From the NCBI GenBank assembly GCA_963931865.1, contig OZ007508.1, positions 9,174,781 through 9,238,780 on the forward strand: DNA of 64,000 bases, given 5' to 3'. The DNA is from Axinella damicornis (Eukaryota > Porifera > Demospongiae > Axinellida > Axinellidae). The position numbers and the translations under genes are program-made. Shown piece after piece: positions 1-11,671 of the stretch (position 1 is the stretch's first letter; every line of letters starts with the position of its first letter). A model generated the notes under the pieces. That model searched no databases and was not told the origin of the DNA. It worked only from the letters and a program-made list of their open reading frames with translations.

Positions 1-1
1 A

Positions 2-3000
2 TGGAGGGACATCAATGTTGAGAACATGGAGCTCGACTGCAAGAAGTTTGTCAAGGTTTGTGAATTAAAGTTGCTCAGCAGAGCACGTACCCTGTGCGCA
101 ACTTTGACTTGACACAGCTATAGGCCTACTGCAAGAGCACATAAGTAGATCGCGTGACCTACTTATGCGCTCTTGACCTACCGCCGGTTATTCATACAGC
201 ATGCATGCTGAGCTAGCTAGGCCATGATTTACAGCGATATGCGATGTCAGCATGCAGAATGAGATACCGTAAGTTGTGGCAGTAATGTTAGAAATAGGGT
301 TTGGTCAAGTTGTATAAATAGAAAGAAGACTTTCATGCAACTTTTCTTGGCCTCTCGAGTAGATCTCTGGTCTGTGAGTTATGTAGACGCTAGTATTTTC
401 TGAATTCTGACACTTCACTGCTCAAACTGCTTGGACGGACAGACAGACTGACTGACAGACAAACCGATCACTCTACCCCTGCTGCGCATGCGCACGAGGT
501 AATGATGGCAGCATGTGGTGGCTCATACTTTGCCAAGTACAGTACGTGTTTTTAAAGATTCCCCAGGCCTTCCCCCTTCGTTTTTACATACTGCACGAAC
601 TGGAGGTGTAGAAGGCCTGGGAACGAGGCTATGTATAGGACTTGTTACATGTAATCCCCAATAAAATCATCCACTTGCACACGCTAGGACATCCGAACAT
701 TGGACAAAGAAATGCGTGCCTGGGATGCGTTCACTGGGCTTGATTCAGCGGTGAAGAACATGGTGACGTCTCTGCGGGCCGTCGGGGAGCTGCAGAACCA
801 GGCAATCAGAGAGAGGCACTGGGAGCAGCTCATGCAGGCAACACAGGTACACGTATGCATGCTCAGCCGTTAGAGTGCAGCTGAAAGTCTCATGACGGCT
901 ATTATTATGCATCATTGGTTGGAAGGACACCTGTCTGCAGTGGGGTCCCGCTGTAGACTGATTCCCCTGATCCAATGTCTGTAGTGGCTGCAATCTCTTA
1001 GCATTGATGCTACTCACACCTTGGGCACAAACGACTAGGGAATTTCCCATATCAACGAATTGGGTTGCAGTTTGCACGACTCGACTAATTGAACACTAAC
1101 TCACTAGCAGTACACAGCACACATCACTGACATCAATGAGAAATTAAGTATTTTTGTTCAAAGACACTAGCATCTCTATAATACATGCTATATATGGAAT
1201 AAGGCTGGCCCTCTCGACTTGTTGACATGCAAGAAATGTAGTCGACTACCTTAGTTCAGCTGACTAGTCGACAAATTTAACTAAGTGTTCAGGCCCTAGC
1301 ATTAGAATAGCTAGGGTTCCACCAATACTGGTATCGGTATCGGTCCCGATACCAGCGGTCCCGATACCAGCCTGCGGTGAGGTATCAGGTATTGGCTAGT
1401 GGTAATGATTTAATTACCCTGTGCCATGCCATGAGTCTGACTGAGCCCTTGCTCAAGCAATCAGTGATGGCCAGGCAAGTTAAAGAGGGGGTTTTTGGAG
1501 CTTTTTGGGGGGGGGGGGGGGGGGGGGGGTGGGGGTGAATGCTGATGATGAAGAAAGCTTGACCTCACACACAGTGGTATTGGTATCGGTATCGGCCTAT
1601 TTGACATCAGTGGAACACTACATTACCAGAACATTCTTATGAGTATTCGAACCTCCTATTTTCTGCAGGTGAAGTTTGTGATGTCGGATGAGACTAACCT
1701 GTCAGACCTGCTAGCACTCAACCTGCACAACTTTGAGGACGAGGTGAGAAACATCGTGGACAAGGCGACCAAGGAACTGAGTATGGAGAAGACGATGAAG
1801 GAGCTGGACGTCACTTGGGCTCAGATGGAGTTTGAGACTGAGGCGCACCCCAGGACTGGGGTCATGCTGCTCAAGTCCAGTGAGGAACTGATTAAGACGC
1901 TGGAGGATAACCAGGTTGGTTGAAAAATATCACAATGTACATGTTGATACTATGTCTATGTCATGACAGGTGACATAATTATCATGACATAATATGACAA
2001 TGTCATAACATTTCTATATTGTGGCGTCCCTAATGCACTACCCCCAATCCTGCACCCCAGGTCCAGTTGCAGAACATGATGACGTCTAAGTTTATTGGCT
2101 ACTTTCTGGAGCAGGTGTCCGACTGGCAGAAGAAGCTGGCCACAGCCGACTCGGTCATTTCCATCTGGTTTGAGGTACAGCTCACGTGGTCTCATCTTGA
2201 GAGCATCTTCATTGGGTCCGAAGACATCCGTTCACAACTGCCGGAACACTCCAAGGCATTTGATACCATCGACACTGACTTTAAGGTAACAAGTGACCAT
2301 TTGTATGTTCATCACAATGCATTTCACATTCTGAAGAATCCGAAAATTGTTTGTCAATCTCTAGACTGCGCACAGGTAGTGTGCAGTCTGGAGACCGTAT
2401 AGCATAAGTACATACACACTCTCATCTCTCAATGGCACATTTGCAGGAGTCTAAATAGAGCGCAGTCAAACATTTCTGATGGGGTTGGCAATCTGGTTTT
2501 TGGTTGCATCTAGGCTTTAGGGAAGTTAAAGCCTCCAAGTTTGATGCCTCATTAGTTTGGCAGTTACCATAGTCGCGCGTTATTAGGCGCAGCTCACTTG
2601 TAGGCGCATATTCGCTGTTAGGTGCAGGTTCAACTCTCATCCCAGGTACTCGCTGTTAAGCGCTGCAGTCTTTTTTCAGAAACTCGACCGTTTTCGATCA
2701 TACGGAGTGGAAAACAGCTATAATTCCAATTGAAGTGCACTTCCTATTCGAGGAATGTCATTATTAAAATATTTGTTATTAGGCGCATCTCGCTTATAGG
2801 CGCATATTTCCTTCCTGTGGAGTTATAGGCGCATGCGCCTAATAACGCGCAACTACGGTATGTAGGTTACTCCCCAACCATATGAAATGTATGGGAAAAG
2901 ACTTTAGGTGCCCTCTATCTGCCAAACTAAATGCTTCAAACTTGGAGGCAGATTGCCAGCCCCCTCAGAAACGTTTTGCTGGGCTCTGTTTAGATTTACA

Positions 3001-6000
3001 CAAATGTGCCATCGACTAAGCTAACGGAAAGGTGCTAATATTAATGAAGGCATATTGCATAACACTAGCTACAGGCCTAGGTACGTACGTAAGACCACTA
3101 GCTTAGTGGGCATGCTGGACTAGATTGAGATGGAGAACTAGACTTACCTGTGGTAGCTGGTAGTTAGCAAAAGGATGAGTAGAGGTAGCTTCACGACAGC
3201 ATTCTCAAGTTCTTATGTACAGAGGCTACATGAAGTTATTGAACAAGTATGGATACTCCCCTACTTCTGCAGGCTTTAATGGCAGAGGCAGTGAAGACGC
3301 CCAACGTAGTGAAGGCATGCAACAAGAAAGGCCTCTATGAGGAGCTGGAGGACATCCAGAGTCGGCTGTCCGTCTGTGAGAAGGCCCTCGCAGAGTACCT
3401 GGAGACCAAGCGTCTTGCCTTTCCCCGATTCTACTTCATCTCTTCAGCTGACCTGTTGGACATTCTCTCCAAGGGCAACCAGCCTGTAGAGGTAAATGCT
3501 TGTGTAAATGTATCCTGAATATACATAGTGGGCTGCCATAGCATACAGAGAGTGAGACACTTGGTGATTTAGATTGTGCATTAATGGAAAGCGTGGTCCG
3601 TGTAGACGTATGATGATGAGCTAAGGCTGCAATAATATCCTCCCACCGGGTATGTGTTGGCCGCCTGATAATCCACCACTGTTGTCATCAACTGTTTAAC
3701 CCTTTAGGGCCCATAGCGCCAAATGTCGTCATAATACTTTCAGCTTCATCATGTGACTTCCGGCAATGTCCTTGAGAGATAGGCTCTGCGCCAGCAGAGA
3801 GGGCGGGGCAGGGGGAGGTGGGTGGGTGCACCCGAAGGGTGCAAACAGCATGGCCGTGTCTGGGCTCCGCGATAGAAAGGTCTTGGTCGGCACTGGGAGG
3901 GCCATTTCCATCGTTTTTGGCATAAATGGGGTCAGAAAGTAGCCGTCTGGCTTCGTAGGGCCTCCATTTCCACCATACATTGCCCGTTTTTCAGCTACAG
4001 CGGGTTGCCATTTCTCGGGAGGCTTGATTGTAAGTCCGTTAATTGGTGGGCGTGGTTAAGTCACGTATACGCTTAGTATAGCTGAAATTACCTGTGTGAG
4101 CAGTTTCGAGCCCAGCAGCACCAGGGAACAGAAATTATGGTATGTTCAAGTGTTCTATAGACTGATAATGACCTAGAGAAAGAAATTTGGGCCCTAAAGA
4201 GTTAATTTTATCCCGGCCTCACCTCATGTAATTATTTATTTTCCTATTTCCTCCCGTGGCAAGCCCAAGCGTACGTAGGTATCTTCTCTATTGGAACCTA
4301 GTACTTATAATTATTATTTCCCTTATACTAGGAATACGCATGGGCAGTGCCTTTGCCTCATGCGTGTGCTCACCGGTCTATATATCCAGTATGATGCTTC
4401 CCATTAGGGTAAAAAGACAAGGTTCACAATGTACACTACTGGTGTTTGCAGCCAAGCACAGCTCTCTACCTACTCCACCTTCTACGTTGTAGGTTGCTCG
4501 CCACCTTGCAAAGCTGTTTGACAGCATGGCAAGGCTGAAGTTCCAGCTGGACGAGGAAGGGAAGCCCACCAAGGAAGCTTTGGGGATGTACAGCAAAGAC
4601 GGGGAGTACGTCGACTTCGACAAGCCGTGTGTGTGCGTGGGTCAAGTGGAGAGCTGGCTGAACACATTGCTGGACACGATGCACTTCACTGAGGCTGTGG
4701 TCACCTATGAGGAAAAGGCCAGGGAACAGTGGATCTTCGACCCCCCAGCTCAGGTGAAATACTTTGTGATACTCTTGTATCTCAATTTGCATTCAATCTA
4801 AAAGAGCAACTGAATCAACTGTTCAGAGCAAGCTTTTGTACAGTTTTCATACGTAGCCTGGTTCCCATGCTCCCCTTGCTGCACAGGGGAGAGCCTGGGA
4901 ACGAGGCTAGTCGTTTCACATGCACACAAGCTTATTATATATGAGAGTGAACATTCCAGGACTGGTTTCATTTGGGGGGGGGGGGGGGGGGGGGGGCATT
5001 CGGCCCCCCTTGAAAGATGCCAAAGAAGTATTATGTGTGCAAGGCAACTCTTGCCTCTCCCCCCTTACTTCGCAATGGTAGGATTTCGTCCCCCCTTGAA
5101 TGATTTAAATGGTCACACTCTGTTGGTCTCTGATTCTTCAGGTCGCTCTGGCCGGGACGCAGATCTTGTGGTCCACGGAGGTCAACATGGCCTTTGCCAG
5201 GATGGAAGAGGGCTATGAGAATGCTCTCAAAGACTACTACAAGAAACAGGTAAGTATTAATAGCACCTGTTCTGCACTTTTTCCCTTGGTGTGGGGATAG
5301 TCTGGTCAAAATAATGTTAAACGTTTAATAAAAATTGTCACAGTAATAAAAGTAGGTATGCAAATGCCTGTTGGTTAGTTTTTGTACGCTTAATATATTC
5401 ATGCTGAAATAATTTTTGCCAAAGCCGAGGCTTATATGCTAGCACATGTCATGATCGAATATTCAAGCAAAAGCTCCCTCCCCACTATAATGTTGTTATT
5501 GGCCTGTTGAGGCAGTTTCGTGTCCCTTTGAAGATGGGGTCTGTAGGGTCCAGTTGGGTCTGCCGGGTCTGGCCGGGTCAGGAGGGTCCAGCCGGGTCTG
5601 GCCGGGTCCGTAGGGTCCAGCTGGGTCTGCCGGGTCTGGCCGGGTCAGGAGGGTCCAGCTGGGTCTGCCGGGTCTGGCCGGGTCCGGCCGGGTCCGTAGG
5701 GTCCAGCTGGGTCTGCCGGGTCCGTAGGGTCCAGCTGGGTCTGCCGGGTCTGGCCGGGTCAGGAGGGTCCAGCCGGGTCTGGCCGGGTCAGGAGGGTCCA
5801 GCCGGGTCCGCCGGGTCTGGCCAGTTGTAACTATTTGCCTGAAAATTCATGTTGCTCTTCCGGATAGCTACATCAAACTCATCATGATTTTTTGACCTCA
5901 CCATGTCCTTGTGTTTGTGGGGGGAATAGTCAAGAATAACTCCATCCCCACTTTATGCTCAAAGTGGTGTACAAAGTGGGGTGGGTAAGATCGGGAGACT

Positions 6001-6277
6001 ATGGTACAACGGAAGAGACTGGGTTTGTGTGTTATGATAATGTATCTACATAGTTCAGTGAAGACTTCTTCATTCCAGGTGTCTCAGTTGGTCACATTGA
6101 TCAACTTGCTGCTGGGAGAGCTCTCCAAAGCCAGCCGCCAAAGGATCATGACCATCTGCACCATTGATGTGCACGCCCGAGATGTGGTGCAGAAGATGAT
6201 TGTGCAGAAGGTTGAGAACGCCCAGGCCTTCTCATGGCTCAGTCAGCTGAGACACAGGTGTGAGGGAGTGGAGTTGG

Positions 6278-6308
<31 letters not shown>

Positions 6309-8317
6309 TGGGGAGGTGGGAGAGGATGAGAGAGAGGGGTGAAAGGTGAGAGAAGGAGGGTGGGGTGTAGGGGAATGTGGGTGAGGGGTGGATGCATGAT
6401 TGCACAAAGGTTTGAGAATACCCAGGCCTCCTCGGAATAATTGGCTCAGTCAGCTGAGGCACAGGAGAGGAATTGGTGGTGGTGAGGGCGGGGGTGGGGA
6501 GGAAGGGGAAGGGAAGTGGGACAGGTATAGGAAACTGGCTGGGGGAGGGTGTGAAATGGTGGAGGTTCCTGGGTGAGTGTGTGAGAAAGGTGGAGGAGCC
6601 TGGGTGAGGGTGTGAGAAGGCTGGGGGAGGGTGGGAGGTAATTACAAGTTCAAGGATCATGTAGTAGCGTGCACAGTTGTAAAGTGAATGTGATCACTTC
6701 TTATGTACAGTACCCACTGATCTCCTCGCTTATCTCCATCCCCTCCCCCACTCAGGTGGGATGATGACAAGCGCAACTGCTTTGCCAACATCTGTGATGC
6801 TGAGTTCCGGTACAGCTACGAGTACCTCGGCAACACTGCACGTCTGGTGATCACACCTCTTACCGACAGGTTTGATATTGTTAGCATTATTTCTACAATG
6901 GTACGTAGCTAGCGAGGGCCTGAGCCTATCGCCCCCAGGACCAGTGCCCTCCAGTGACACAAAGGCCTTTCTGCTCAATTTTGTCCCTAGGACTTCTATA
7001 GTACTGTTCGTAGTCCAGCGCATTAGCCATTTGGCCGCCAAGCAACCTCCAAGTGGGTGTACTTACATGTAAAGTGGGCATACCCTCTCAAACAAAATAA
7101 ACCCTATATTCTACGTATATAAACTGTTATTCAGTTAATTACCTTCGATGTACACTGTCTGTGGCAGGTGCTACATCACACTCACCCAGTCCCTCCACCT
7201 GACCATGAGTGGCGCTCCTGCTGGTCCAGCCGGCACGGGCAAGACGGAGACCACCAAGGACCTCGGAAGGGCATTGGGAACCATGGTCTACGTTTTCAAC
7301 TGCTCTGAGCAGATGGACTACAAGGTACTTACAGCAACACCTGTTCAGCAGTTATTCACTCATGGCAATCTGGTTGAAGGGTGGTGACACACAGCGAATC
7401 TCACTTCCGAACTGGCTGCACATATATGCATGACAGCATTGATGCGTCCAGATGTTACGGGATACTAGTGTACACATGCTTAGTTTTTGTCACCAGGTAT
7501 GAAATCAATTGCTGACCAACTCAACTGCAGACATGGCTGTATGTTTGATGGCACATACTCCAATGAATTTACCTCACCTCATGCACTACTGTCTATTGGC
7601 AACATCTGCAAGAGCCATCAAGATTTGAAACCCTTTGCTGAAGATGTGGAAGGGTTCTTCCGAAGAGCGCAGGCTTTGGTCATACGTACCTACGTTTCCG
7701 AAAAACTGTGCATCTTTGCTTCCGGATCTTCCGGAGCTGTGTTTACAAAGTCTTCTGGAGATGGTTTTGTGACAGATATCCTGACCAGCGAAAGAAAGGA
7801 TTCCGAATTTCGCGAAAGACACGTGCTGTATAATTCTAGCCTCGTTCCCAGTCCCACGCCCAGCTTTTCGTCGCTGCTTAGTACGCTTTACCGTACTAAG
7901 CAGCGACGAAAAGCTGGGCGTGGGACTGGGAACGAGGCTAGTATAATTCCAGTCAGCTAGCAAGATGTGTGATTACAAATAGAAACATTCCAGTATGTAT
8001 ATCCTAACGTTGAATGCTTCCCTTCCCCCTCACCTCATGCACTGCATTACACAGTCAATTGGCAACATCTACAAGGGCCTGGCCCAGACTGGGGCGTGGG
8101 GGTGCTTTGACGAGTTCAATCGCATCTCCGTGGAGGTGCTCTCTGTGGTGTCGGTGCAGGTCAAATCCATCCAGGACGCAATCCGAGACAAGAAAGAACG
8201 TTTCATATTCGACGGGGCGGAGATCCGGATCATTCCCACGGTGGGGCTCTTCATCACCATGAATCCTGGCTACGCCGGCAGGACAGAGCTGCCAGAGAAC
8301 CTCAAGACACTCTTCCG
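2..8317 (+). CDS. DNAH: Axonemal dynein heavy chain (DNAH9/11/17 type), linker through AAA1, 5'-partial
   Basis: The product is a motor subunit of outer-arm ciliary dynein. Eleven exons are supported: 2-55, 688-846, 1669-1914, 2061-2285, 3273-3491, 4493-4753, 5142-5249, 6079-6257, 6756-6869, 7168-7324 and 8055-8317. Nearly all have AG acceptors and GT donors, and phases agree from exon to exon. The peptide follows the linker (DHC_N2) region: [48 protein letters not shown]. It then enters AAA1, with the Walker A loop [13 protein letters not shown] at about 7231-7265 and the Walker B stretch [11 protein letters not shown] at about 8098-8130. Wording matches the DNAH9/11/17 beta-chain group; the exact paralogue is inferred. 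The tail lies before the window. In exon 4493-4753 a block of about seven codons usual before [11 protein letters not shown] is absent, in frame. The last exon ends in phase 2, which does not fit the next dynein exon. Confidence 0.93.
1500..1535. repeat. Poly-G tract
   Basis: A run of more than 20 G lies within the intron at 847-1668. The flanking DNA (1330-1600) carries several copies of ggtatcggtatcgg on both sides, perhaps the ends of a small degenerate foldback element. No coding signal is seen here. Confidence 0.6.
2432..3012. mobile_element. Foldback MITE-like element in a dynein intron
   Basis: The ends are inverted copies: ATGGCACATTTG at 2432 and CAAATGTGCCAT ending at 3012. Further inward, tctaaatagagc pairs with gctctgtttaga, and the gcctccaagtttgatg stretch at about 2530 pairs with cttcaaacttggaggc near 2935. 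The centre holds direct and inverted copies of a ttattaggcgca / tataggcgcatat motif. No ORF of note lies inside. It fills most of the intron between dynein exons 2061-2285 and 3273-3491. No clear target duplication is seen. Confidence 0.65.
3700..4201. mobile_element. Non-autonomous piggyBac-type MITE
   Basis: This 502-bp element is bounded by TTAA at 3696-3699 and 4202-4205. Its terminal inverted repeats are CCCTTTAGGGCCCA on the left and, reading inward, CTCTTTAGGGCCCA on the right. TTAA duplication is the hallmark of piggyBac insertion. There is no transposase inside. It sits in a dynein intron. Confidence 0.75.
4970..4998. repeat. Poly-G tract
   Basis: A run of about 20 or more G lies in a dynein intron. 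A small repeat of the TAGCC..GAGGCTA family, with degraded left end, lies just upstream at 4855-4911. Confidence 0.6.
5541..5825. repeat. G-rich minisatellite in a dynein intron
   Basis: Tandem variants of a roughly 10-bp motif (gggtctgccg, ggtctggccg, gggtccagct, gggtcaggag) combine into higher-order units of 30-45 bp. The open frame through it ([13 protein letters not shown]) is a by-product of the repeat, not a gene. Confidence 0.85.
6258..6680. repeat. Poly-G and purine-rich intron, with a small duplication of exon end
   Basis: A poly-G run at about 6279-6309 is followed by ggtgagg-rich sequence. At 6405-6465, words from the end of the preceding exon recur (aaggtttgagaatacccaggcct, ggctcagtcagctgaggcacag). 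This looks like a degenerate duplicate of exon 6079-6257's last 60 bp within its own intron. Confidence 0.6.
7837..7940. mobile_element. Short Mutator-like palindromic MITE (TAGCCTCG family)
   Basis: A near-perfect 104-bp palindrome runs from TAGCCTCGTTCCCAGTCCCA to its reverse complement. It is flanked by an exact 9-bp target duplication, GTATAATTC (7828-7836 and 7941-7949). It lies in the dynein intron between the Walker A and Walker B exons. Confidence 0.88.
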
Positions 8318-8404
8318 GTAGGCAGTGCGTAGGATGAGTTGCATGTCAGGGCACACGATAACATTCAATAATTATGTCAGGGCGTAATATTAAAGTAATA
8401 AAAA

Positions 8405-8486
8405 CTGCACACACACATACACACACACGCATACACACACGCACGCACACACACACACCACACACACGCACGCACACACACACACC
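8405..8486. repeat. CA/CG-rich microsatellite
   Basis: A (CA)n tract with gcacgc interruptions fills the short gap between the AAA1 exon ending at 8317 and the post-AAA4 exon starting at 8493. This is exactly where about 1,500 residues of dynein motor sequence are absent. Confidence 0.9.
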
Positions 8487-8492
8487 TTGCAG

Positions 8493-10626
8493 GTGGTGTT
8501 GTGCTTCTCCCCCGTTGGCTCTACGCTGAGGGTGCGTGCCAGAAAGTTCCCCGCCATTGTGAACTGCACTAACATTGACTGGTTTCATGAATGGCCGGAG
8601 GAGGCTCTCAACTCTGTCAGTTACCGCTTCCTCACTGAAGGGGAGAGTGAGCTGCTGACGGCGAGAGACAACATGAAGACTGTTTGGAATGCATGGTGGT
8701 ATTAATTGGGCATGAGTCTAGCATCCTAATGACTTGTTTGGTCAAGTGGTTGCTAAACTAACAAATGGCAAAGGGCACATATTGGTTTAGACAGAGCACG
8801 CATTAATTTTGAACATAACGCTACCACCTGTGTCAAGACCCAAGATGCATTGAAATCCAATTCCAGTTGTCTTGCTGCCATTAACGTAGTAACTGTAACA
8901 GTGGACTGTGAACTCGGAATGGTTTTAGGACAGGCAGTATGTATTTCAGGAAGAAAAATCACCTTTTGCTGGCCCAAATGAGGATATGCACTTCTTTTCA
9001 ATGATGTTATCAGGGAATTGTAGTTGTCTGTATTACCAGACATCTAAGCCCGTCCCCAATATGTATCTTACATACTTGATGTTCTAGGCAAACACGAGTT
9101 TGGAACTGACTTGATACTGAAGACAATTAGTAATACATGTAACACTCACCACCATGACACAACTTCAACTCCCTTCTCCCTCCCTCCCTTTTCCCCTCCC
9201 TCCCTCCCTCCCGTCCTCCTTCCCTCCCAACTTCCACCTCCCTCCCTCCCGGCCCTCCACCTCCCCCCCCCCCCCCCCCCCCCCTCCCTCCCCCCCTCCC
9301 TCCCTCCCTCCCTCCCTCCCTCCCTCCCTCCCTCCCTCCCTCCCTCCCTCCCTCCCTCCCTCCCTCCCTCCCTCCCTTTCTGCTCCCTCCCTCCACTCCC
9401 TACCTCCCTCCCTCCCTGCCCCCTCCCCCCCTCCCTCCCTCCCTCCCTGCCCCCTCCCTCCACCTCCCTCCCTCCCCAGCCTGAGCTGTGCCAGTCCATC
9501 AGCCAGTTCATGGCCTTCGTCCACGGCAGTGTGAATGCCAGCAGCAAAGTCTACCTTGCCAATGAGAGGAGGTACAACTACACCACACCAAAGAGCTTCC
9601 TTGAACTGGTGAATGTCAGTAGGAGCTGATTATTGCCGCCAATACTTTCACAATTGTCACATTATTCTTCTGCATTGAGACTAATTGTGTAACATGTGTT
9701 TTGCTCAGACAATGCATAAGGTATTTTGATGTTATAATATTCTATATCATGTATTGTGAATTAAAGTCGCTGCATTCAGTACTTTAAGATTTGAGAACAC
9801 TGTATAACCTCATTCCTTGGAAGAGATGGATGGAAATGAAAACGGATATGGAAACGGAAATGGGTCTACAGCGAATTTCAGTTGCGTTCGAATCTCCGTG
9901 TTGCGCCGTACGGAATCGCGTATGGATTTTGTGTAAGCGAATTCAAGATGTACATGTAATACATATCTACACGCGATTCCGTACGGAAGCGAACGCAACA
10001 CGGAGATTTGAACGCAACTGAAATTCGCTGTATGTGGTTTATCCCTACTACATAACATTATGTGGTCCAGTATCCACCACCATTTGTGATTGTGTCAAAC
10101 CACAACTACGTACACATGCCATGTTTGGTTCACTTCTCCAGATCGCTCTGTACCGGAACCTGTTGGGTAAGAAGCACACCGACCTGGTCTCCATGATGGA
10201 GAGACTGGAGGAGGGAGTGCAGAAACTGAAGAGCACTGCAGCACAGGCACAGGCACGTACCGAGTACAGGGTCTGCTCAATCCTGCCCAACAGTGCCCTA
10301 GTCCGTAGTCCAGTCTAGTAGTTCAGTCCAGTGATTATTGGCAGCTACTGTCCATCGCTATAAACAGACTGTGTATCTGTAGGATATACCTGCTTCCCGT
10401 CAAAGATATCACAGTGGAGCAACCAAGGTTGCTTTTCTGCCTATGGTATACTAGTGAGATCATACGTAGTTTGCCACCAGTCTCTATGACTAAAATCTCC
10501 CTATCTTGCCTATGTAACGCTCCCTTCCTTCCTCCTCCCCAGGTGGATGACCTCAAGGAGAAGCTGGCTGCCCAAGAGGTGGAGCTGAAACAGAAGAATG
10601 AGGATGCGGACTTACTGATTAAGAAG
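8493..10626 (+). CDS. DNAH: Axonemal dynein heavy chain, end of AAA4 and start of the stalk, 3'-partial
   Basis: Exons 8493-8681, 9480-9608, 10142-10246 and 10543-10626 continue the same type of dynein heavy chain. The peptide reads [63 protein letters not shown] and then [20 protein letters not shown]. This is the end of the AAA4 region followed by the first helix of the antiparallel coiled-coil stalk that carries the microtubule-binding domain. All four exons are phase 0. Exon 10142-10246 keeps phase only with a GC donor (CAG then gcacag). The first exon is separated from AAA1 by only 175 bp of mostly CA repeat, yet about 1,500 residues (AAA2, AAA3 and most of AAA4) are absent. Nothing after the first stalk helix is found downstream. 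Confidence 0.92.
9170..9477. repeat. (CCCT)n tetranucleotide tract with poly-C
   Basis: A long ccctccct tract includes a poly-C run near 9263-9283. It ends directly at the polypyrimidine/AG acceptor of the dynein exon beginning at 9480, so it serves as an extreme pyrimidine tract. Proline/serine- or glycine-rich open frames across it are artefacts. Confidence 0.9.
9867..10032. mobile_element. Palindromic TA-flanked MITE
   Basis: Inverted arms of about 60 bp begin CAGCGAATTTCAGTTGCG and end with the reverse complement, flanked by TA on both sides. The arms contain cggaatcgcgta / tacgcgattccg-type pairs around an AT-rich centre near 9950. The TA duplication suggests a Tc1/mariner-type origin. 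It lies in a dynein intron. Confidence 0.75.
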
Positions 10627-10679
10627 GTATTTGCTACATGTGACCAATTGATGGAATCTGCACAGAACTTTGAACCTTA

Positions 10680-11640
10680 GTAGATCAGCAGACCGTGAGA
10701 AACGAGGACATCACCGTGAGACCGTGAGAGTAGGGCTGAAATCGTGAGTCTCACGGTGGGATCGTGAGAGTTGAGAGGTCTGTGGTCATACCTTTGACTT
10801 GGACTGAAAAGTGTACGCGAGCACACGGACTTGAAGAGAAGACCTAAATTTGTCAATGGAGGAATACTGATGTAGACTACGAGCATCTAGCTAGCTACAC
10901 GTTGCCTACGTTGATCAGTGGTTTCTCGTTGCCTTCTTAGCCGCCTCCTCTCTCGGTCAGCTTGTAGTCGTTGCTCTCTCTGTTCCAGACTCTCTTGTTC
11001 AGGCCTTCTTTGCCGCTGCCTTTCTCAGTCAGCTTGTGTAGTCTGCGTTCTTGGCACTACTCAGACGATCATTCTTGAGTATACCTTGTTCTCCGACTTC
11101 TTGCTGTTTTAGCCTCTCTTGCTGAAATCTCACATGATCTTGGTTGTGTCTTCAGTCGTCTAGCACAGTAGGGTGCGGCCACATGCACATTACTAGTTAG
11201 TAAATCCGTCACGCATGCGCTCCAGCTATGTGGCACGTGCATGTGGACAGACAGACGTATGTATACGTATCCAGCACTGTGTCTCGGCGCTTCAGCGCCG
11301 AGACAAAAATGTACTACAAGGTTCAATTAGTGCATTAAGACTGCAATGACATTCCTAGTACCAGCTTTTGTGGAAAGATGTTCTACATACATACTAGTCT
11401 CGGTCCCAGACCCAACCACAGATCGCTTTTAGTATACCGGAAGCGATACATGTGCTGGATAAACGGTCTGGGAACGAGGCTACCGTAGATCCGGAATTTT
11501 TTGCGTTTAATATACTTTGCCTTGTAGATCCTGACCTGCACCCCAACACACATGCAAGTTGGCTTTGAACCTATTGAGGCCAACAGACCATGCATGGCGT
11601 ACTGATGCTAAATAGAGGCACCCTGGCTACTTTGTACTTC
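10680..11640. other. No gene recognised; short repeats only
   Basis: After the last dynein exon there is a cluster of gaccgtgagag-type direct repeats at 10690-10770, a tcgttg/ctctc-rich stretch at 10920-11060, and a degraded TAGTCTCG..GAGGCTA element at about 11394-11482. No coding exon is supported. Confidence 0.5.
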
Positions 11641-11671
11641 ATCTATAATAGTTCCTATTTTCAACCTGCAG

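Noticed and set aside
5507..5830. Open frame of 107 residues rich in Gly, Pro and Ser
   Set aside because: Encoded by the G-rich intronic minisatellite between two confirmed dynein exons.
7487..7960. Open frame of 157 residues in the dynein intron
   Set aside because: It ends inside a palindromic MITE and begins without clear exon signals. Only its junction-like segment near 7575 resembles dynein DNA.
9111..9629. Long proline/serine-rich and glycine/arginine-rich open frames on both strands
   Set aside because: They are translations of the (CCCT)n tract in several frames. Only the last 129 bases form a real dynein exon.
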